A DNA stretch of 33,413 bases from a virus. Below, piece by piece: positions 30,648 to 33,413 of the stretch. The DNA lies in the IMG/VR virus record IMGVR_UViG_3300003322_000746, positions 1 through 33,413 of that record; one strand, given 5' to 3'. The position numbers and the translations under genes are program-made. The number at the start of each line of letters is the position of its first letter. Position 1 is the first letter of the stretch. The notes beneath the pieces are model-generated. The model searched no databases and was not told the DNA's origin. It saw only the letters and a list, made by a program, of their open reading frames with translations.

Positions 30648-30676
30648 AAGAAGCCCGCCAGAAGACGGGCTTTTTC
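30648..30676. terminator. Bidirectional rho-independent terminator
   Basis: The stem AAGCCCG/CGGGCTT (30651-30657 and 30666-30672) has an 8-base loop and is followed by TTT on the plus side and by TTTTTT (the A-tract at 30644-30649) on the minus side, so it can stop transcription both ways. On the plus strand it ends the late/lysis operon. On the minus strand it would stop the leftward early operon before the tRNA. The secreted tailspike homologue lies just beyond it. Confidence 0.85.
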
Positions 30677-30681
30677 TAAAG

Positions 30682-30744
30682 TGACACCACTCAGGGAGGA
30701 GAAATGGTGAGCCACCACCATAACTCCTACTAATCGAGGTGTCA
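30682..30744 (+). promoter_or_regulatory. Possible RNA switch hiding the ribosome site of the secreted protein
   Basis: TGACACC (30682-30688) can pair with GGTGTCA (30738-30744), the sequence that contains and follows the GAGGTG ribosome site of the 30746 gene. Inside the loop, ATGGTG (30704-30709) pairs with CACCAT (30716-30721), covering the leader start codon. Two nested perfect stems around a leader ORF suggest control of translation. No promoter with good -35/-10 boxes is visible downstream of the terminator, so expression may depend on read-through. Confidence 0.4.
30704..30733 (+). CDS. Possible 9-codon leader peptide
   Basis: ATGGTGAGC...TAA encodes MVSHHHNSY. It is preceded by the strongest ribosome site in the area (AGGGAGGAGAA) yet codes for only nine residues and ends 12 bases before the GTG of the secreted protein. 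Three consecutive histidine codons recall amino-acid-sensing leaders, but no attenuator follows. More likely it couples or modulates translation of the next gene. Confidence 0.45.
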   Translation: MVSHHHNSY

Positions 30745-30745
30745 A

Positions 30746-31342
30746 GTGAAAATTCTGCATGCGTTGCTGCTGGGAATGTTGTCATTGACCATAAATGCCA
30801 ATGCCCTCGAATTCTTCGATACATGGGAGCAGCCGGCAGGAACTGTGTCGCAACTCACGGTTCCCATGCGCGGTGGCGCGCTATACCTGGCAGGAAAGCG
30901 TGCCGCTGGAGAAACGCAATATGTCGAATTCACCATTGATGCGAGAGCGTTTTTCCAGGCATACCCAAACGATCATGTCTACGTGCTTCTGGATGCCACG
31001 CTATCTGGCGGACTATTCGGCCGAACAGGGCGCGGCATCACAATTCGCGCTGATGGGATTCGGTTTGAAAACTTCGCCTACGGCGCCGAGGTTTCTGGCG
31101 TTCGCGCTGTTCCATTCTCGACATCCGCCGTTCGCATAATCGCTCATGCCAACGCAGGCTATGTTGCCTGGTTCGTGATGAACGGCAATCAGGTCATGCT
31201 GACCGAATCTCTGGCGCTTCCTGACGAAACCATGTGGGCAGATAAATCGCTGATCATCATGGGCGCAACTTCTGATGCCAATCCAACTCGCGTCCCGGCC
31301 TCGGTCGAGATTCGTGATGTTAAGATTGGGAAGTTTCGGTAG
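30746..31342 (+). CDS. Secreted homologue of the tailspike N-terminal domain
   Basis: 198 aa, GTG start after GAGGTGTCAA. Residues 1-20 are a signal peptide (MKILHALLLGMLSLTINANA, then LEFF). The mature protein aligns along its full length with tailspike residues 4-160. VEFTIDARAFFQAYPNDHVY matches VEFDIDAGDFYAAYPTDHIY, LTVPMRGG matches LTAPMSGG, and IIMGATSDANP matches VLIGATSDSNP, with the strand order kept between. No cysteine and no membrane anchor after the signal, so it should be periplasmic or released. The last 23 bases overlap the convergent gene at 31320. It sits outside the late operon behind a terminator, like a moron. A decoy or exclusion role is inferred. Confidence 0.82.
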   Translation: MKILHALLLGMLSLTINANALEFFDTWEQPAGTVSQLTVPMRGGALYLAGKRAAGETQYVEFTIDARAFFQAYPNDHVYVLLDATLSGGLFGRTGRGITIRADGIRFENFAYGAEVSGVRAVPFSTSAVRIIAHANAGYVAWFVMNGNQVMLTESLALPDETMWADKSLIIMGATSDANPTRVPASVEIRDVKIGKFR

Positions 31343-31718
31343 GCTTCATCGCGGCATCGATGGCGATGTCCAGCGTATCGCCATAGACACATTTCGTTGC
31401 AGGAATCCCATGGTCAAGTTCAATGCGGACCGGCCATGGAATGCTTGGTTTTGGAATGGGTTTGAAATTGGAATTCTGCTCGGTCTTGCCGAAGTGCCAA
31501 GGCATCGGCACATCGTGCGGTTCGCGCAACCACCGATACCTATCTGCATCCTTCTTCGACTCAAGGCCGAGGAGGGCGAGTTTGCATAGCTCGATGTAAT
31601 AGTCCATGCCGATATCGGCCGCGCTTTGCGTGTAGTCGATGCCGCGCGCTATTGCGCACTGCTTTTCTTCTTCGGTTTGTTGGATCGCCTCGCGCAACTC
31701 TTCCGCTGTGATGGTCAT
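31320..31718 (-). CDS. Hypothetical phage protein with RYRWLRE motif, last gene of leftward operon
   Basis: 132 aa from the ATG at 31718, after GGAGGGGAA, overlapping the previous stop (ATGA). An N-terminal helical part (MTITAEELREAIQQTEEEKQ) is followed by KDADRYRWLREPHDV and a C-terminal TLDIAIDAAM. The DADRYRWLR...AIDAAM pair is common in uncharacterised early proteins of phages of proteobacteria. The function is unknown. Its 3' end overlaps the secreted tailspike homologue on the opposite strand. Confidence 0.78.
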   Translation of the reverse strand: MTITAEELREAIQQTEEEKQCAIARGIDYTQSAADIGMDYYIELCKLALLGLESKKDADRYRWLREPHDVPMPWHFGKTEQNSNFKPIPKPSIPWPVRIELDHGIPATKCVYGDTLDIAIDAAMKPTETSQS

Positions 31719-32011
31719 TTCCCCTCCATGAACGTTTCCCAGGCCAGCGTCGTGACCTTGTGACAGCACGCTGGGCAGTGGTTCAGCAAGCCGCCCTCGG
31801 CTTCGTCCCAGTCGCACTGGTTGCAACCCTTGAGCAATTCGCGAAACGCCTTTTGCAGCTTGGTGAGTTCTGTGCGCTCTTCCTTCAATAGCTTGTTCAC
31901 CATGGCGTTGACTTGCTCGGCGTAGGCTCTTTGAAAGTTGGCATCGAATTTAGCTAGCTCGCACTCACGCTGGGCACGTTGCAGCTTAGTCCGCTTTTGT
32001 GCGCTGCTCAC
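31715..32011 (-). CDS. Coiled-coil and zinc-ribbon hypothetical protein
   Basis: 98 aa, GTG start with a GGGGGAGAAGAA ribosome site, overlapping the previous stop (GTGA). The first 60 residues are a basic, then amphipathic helix (TKLQRAQRECELAKFDANFQ...). The C-terminal part has paired cysteines CNQC and CPAC (about 63-66 and 79-82), a four-cysteine zinc site. It could be a nucleic-acid-binding or host-factor-binding protein. Not recognised. Confidence 0.72.
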   Translation of the reverse strand: MSSAQKRTKLQRAQRECELAKFDANFQRAYAEQVNAMVNKLLKEERTELTKLQKAFRELLKGCNQCDWDEAEGGLLNHCPACCHKVTTLAWETFMEGK

Positions 32012-32256
32012 TTCTTCTCCCCCTTCCCGACCAAGATGGCGGAGCGCTTCGCTTTAAATAGCTTTCCATTTACACCGCAAGGCTCGCCTTCCTGGCGAAA
32101 CACATACAGCGCGCGGCCGAATCCGTTCGTTTCCTTTAAGCTCTTGGGATGTGCACAGAAAGTTCCGTCCATGTCGTATGACCAGAATCGACAATTACTG
32201 CAGTGTCGATCATCGTCCTTAATATGGCGGTTGTTGAATTGATCCTCTGTTTCCAT
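32008..32256 (-). CDS. Cysteine-rich hypothetical early protein, 82 aa
   Basis: The start is the second of two adjacent ATGs (32256; the other is 32259), four bases after AGGAGG. Cysteines lie in HCSNCRFW, GTFCAHP and GEPCGVNG, spacing that fits one zinc site: C-x2-C, then C and C around YVFRQEGEPCG. This layout (C-x2-C-x-F/W, later CxHP, later PCG) recurs in many short proteobacterial phage proteins of unknown role. Confidence 0.75.
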   Translation of the reverse strand: METEDQFNNRHIKDDDRHCSNCRFWSYDMDGTFCAHPKSLKETNGFGRALYVFRQEGEPCGVNGKLFKAKRSAILVGKGEKK

Positions 32257-32801
32257 CATTCCTCCTGTTTGTGTTGAGGCCCCGGCGTGTACTCGTACAC
32301 ATCCAGGCCCTTGTAGAAGCGAACGATCATCGCCATCGCTTGAACAGCCTCCTTGCGAACGGCGTCTTTGCTGCTCTTGTGCGGTTCGTAGGTGAGTTGG
32401 AGCACTTCTTTGTACAGTTCTCCAACTTCCTCGCCAACGACCTGACAGGCGTGAATCGGATCGGTCGGCCAGGTTGGAAATTTGGCAACGGCTTTCTGCA
32501 GCTCGGCGCGGAGATCGCATAGCCATAGTGGCTCGACGCGCTGTTCCAGCTCAGCAACCCTCTCCTGCGCGGCATCCAGCAATTGCTTTACTTCGCACCA
32601 GGCCTCCTGTGCAAGCGAACCTTGCTCCTGCTCAATGCGCAATTGAGTCTGCGCAGCGATTAGATCGCGTTCGAGTTGTTCTGCGTGCTGTTGGAGCGGG
32701 CTGATCCATTCGCGATGCAGAACATCTTTCATGGACCCCGAAGCCAGCTGCCGAAGCAGCGCATCCGTGCGAGGCGTCTCCTGCTTGTCGGTGTGGGGCA
32801 C
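32256..32801 (-). CDS. MazG-like C-terminal domain with a helical N-terminal part
   Basis: 181 aa, GTG start after AAAGGACTAATCACC. The N-terminal ~95 residues are long helices (QHAEQLERDLIAAQTQLRIE, EVKQLLDAAQERVAELEQRV) forming a coiled coil. The C-terminal ~80 residues resemble all-alpha NTP pyrophosphatases of the MazG type: CQVVGEEVGELYKEVLQLTY (E-x2-E-L) then RKEAVQAMAMIVRFYKGLDV. MazG-like enzymes hydrolyse (d)NTPs or alarmones; the second acidic metal-binding motif is not obvious, so activity is uncertain. Confidence 0.7.
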   Translation of the reverse strand: MPHTDKQETPRTDALLRQLASGSMKDVLHREWISPLQQHAEQLERDLIAAQTQLRIEQEQGSLAQEAWCEVKQLLDAAQERVAELEQRVEPLWLCDLRAELQKAVAKFPTWPTDPIHACQVVGEEVGELYKEVLQLTYEPHKSSKDAVRKEAVQAMAMIVRFYKGLDVYEYTPGPQHKQEE

Positions 32802-32806
32802 GGTGA

Positions 32807-33082
32807 TTAGTCCTTTATCCCGTGTGCATCTCGCTTGTGCTGCCCCAGTCCAACCTTCTTCACCCGCTTGTTGCAGATTGGACAGTTTGTTTTAGCGAGA
32901 TTAGGCTTCGGCCCCACGTCTTGGTAACCGCCAAGACCCGTTTTGCGGACATCTCGGCCGGATTCTCGACGATCCTGTGCGCATCCCTTGCACAAGCGTG
33001 CGAAGCCCACATCTTCGCCCATGAACACTCCGCACCCCTCGCATAGCGTCCCATCGAGCATCATGTCAGCTATTTCACCCAC
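32807..33082 (-). CDS. Zinc-finger hypothetical protein, 91 aa
   Basis: The GTG start at 33082 follows AGGAGCAGAGCC and overlaps the previous stop by eight bases. The N-terminal MGEIADMMLDGTLCEGCGVF and the later LCKGC make a four-cysteine zinc ribbon (about 14-17 and 30-33). The C-terminal CPICNKRVKKVGLGQHKRDAH has C2H2 spacing. The MxDGxLCExCG start is widely found in small phage proteins. DNA or RNA binding is plausible; the function is not known. Confidence 0.78.
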   Translation of the reverse strand: MGEIADMMLDGTLCEGCGVFMGEDVGFARLCKGCAQDRRESGRDVRKTGLGGYQDVGPKPNLAKTNCPICNKRVKKVGLGQHKRDAHGIKD

Positions 33083-33224
33083 GGCTCTGCTCCTGTTGGT
33101 TGAGGTTGCGGATGCGACGACCCTTAACGATGGTCGTTGCCATTTTCGCCTGCCTCTCGACTTCTGCACGCGCCGCTGTGAGCAAGCTTTTCAGCTCGCT
33201 GTCGCTCATGCCGGGGAGGTTCAT
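33075..33224 (-). CDS. Small hypothetical protein, 49 aa
   Basis: Starts at the ATG at 33224 overlapping the previous stop (ATGA). The alternative ATG five codons in (MSDSELKSLLTAARAEVERQ) is also possible. It is helical and basic at the end (TTIVKGRRIRNLNQQEQSRG). No recognisable family. A typical mini-gene of the leftward early operon. Confidence 0.6.
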   Translation of the reverse strand: MNLPGMSDSELKSLLTAARAEVERQAKMATTIVKGRRIRNLNQQEQSRG

Positions 33225-33413
33225 TCGGCCGCCAAGAACTCGCCAGACTCGTTCAACCAATACCACGTATCCGCCTTGATGCCGTCCTGGCCGACCACTG
33301 CGCCCTTTGCGTGCACGATCTTCCAATCGCTGTCGCGATATACCGCGAAAATTGCACAGCCGTCTTTGCCGCGCACTTTCCCATTCCGGCCGCTGGCCGT
33401 GGCCGCGCCGTAG
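33221..33413 (-). CDS. C-terminal part of small phage protein (5' end continues past 33413; joins base 1)
   Basis: 63 codons of open frame entering from the right window edge: YGAATASGRNGKVRG, GCAIFAVYRDSDWKIVHAKG, AVVGQDGIKADTWYWLNESG, ending FLAAE and TGA, which overlaps the next start. I recognise this C-terminal domain from phage proteins that carry YGAATASG-type pentapeptide-like repeats before GCAIF...HAKGAVVGQDGIK (DUF7666-like). Joined to the frame at 1-80 it makes a complete protein of about 90 aa with a very short repeat region (one unit). The function is unknown. Confidence 0.78.
   Translation of the reverse strand, partial: YGAATASGRNGKVRGKDGCAIFAVYRDSDWKIVHAKGAVVGQDGIKADTWYWLNESGEFLAAE

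Noticed and set aside
26649-31342. Diversity-generating retroelement using the duplicated tail domains
   Set aside because: The two copies differ along their whole length at protein level, there is no reverse transcriptase gene, and I see no near-identical template repeat.

Overview
The window looks like a complete, GC-rich (about 60% by eye) genome of a short-tailed (podovirus) tailed phage with a P22-type virion. The host is probably a Gram-negative proteobacterium: there is a lipobox lipoprotein in the lysis region, strong AGGAGG ribosome sites and many ATGA/GTGA/TAATG gene overlaps. The two ends of the window appear to belong to one another. The 26-codon minus-strand reading frame that leaves at base 1 continues, without a stop and in the same frame, into the 63-codon reading frame that enters at base 33413. 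The sequence is therefore best read as a circular or circularly permuted molecule of 33,413 bp cut inside a small gene. No integrase, RNA polymerase, DNA polymerase or RecT/Erf annealing protein is recognisable.

Layout. (1) A leftward early operon starts near 1.8 kb, runs through a YqaJ-type exonuclease, passes base 1, re-enters at 33.4 kb and ends at 31.3 kb. It holds mostly small, tightly overlapping genes: zinc-binding mini-proteins, coiled coils and a MazG-like protein. (2) A rightward early/replication block (1.9-9.3 kb) starts with a Cro/CI-like HTH protein and holds an N6/N4 DNA methyltransferase, an SF2 helicase, a VRR-NUC nuclease and a P4/D5-type primase-helicase. A cluster of eight 10-bp iterons flanking an AT-rich stretch follows the primase and is a strong candidate replication origin. 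(3) The rightward late block (9.4-31.3 kb) follows P22 order: small terminase candidate, large terminase, portal (723 aa), scaffold, coat, gp4-like and gp10-like tail factors, three ejection proteins (289, 471, 599 aa) and a beta-helix tailspike (690 aa). Among these sit a hexapeptide acyltransferase, a glycosyltransferase-like protein, a GNAT-like protein and a signal-peptide-bearing fibre-like protein. A lysis region (two TM proteins, a DUF5675-like protein, a lipoprotein) follows. (4) Past the lysis region lie an antisense tRNA-Thr(UGU), a bidirectional terminator, a 9-codon leader ORF and a secreted protein homologous to the first ~160 residues of the tailspike.

Most striking point. The phage encodes the same domain twice: once fused to the front of the tailspike, upstream of what looks like the tailspike's original ribosome site and start codon, and once as a free protein with a signal peptide, behind a terminator and possible RNA switch. 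This suggests a secreted mimic or decoy of the virion's own tail domain, for example for superinfection exclusion or receptor blocking. The homology is visible directly; the function is inference.
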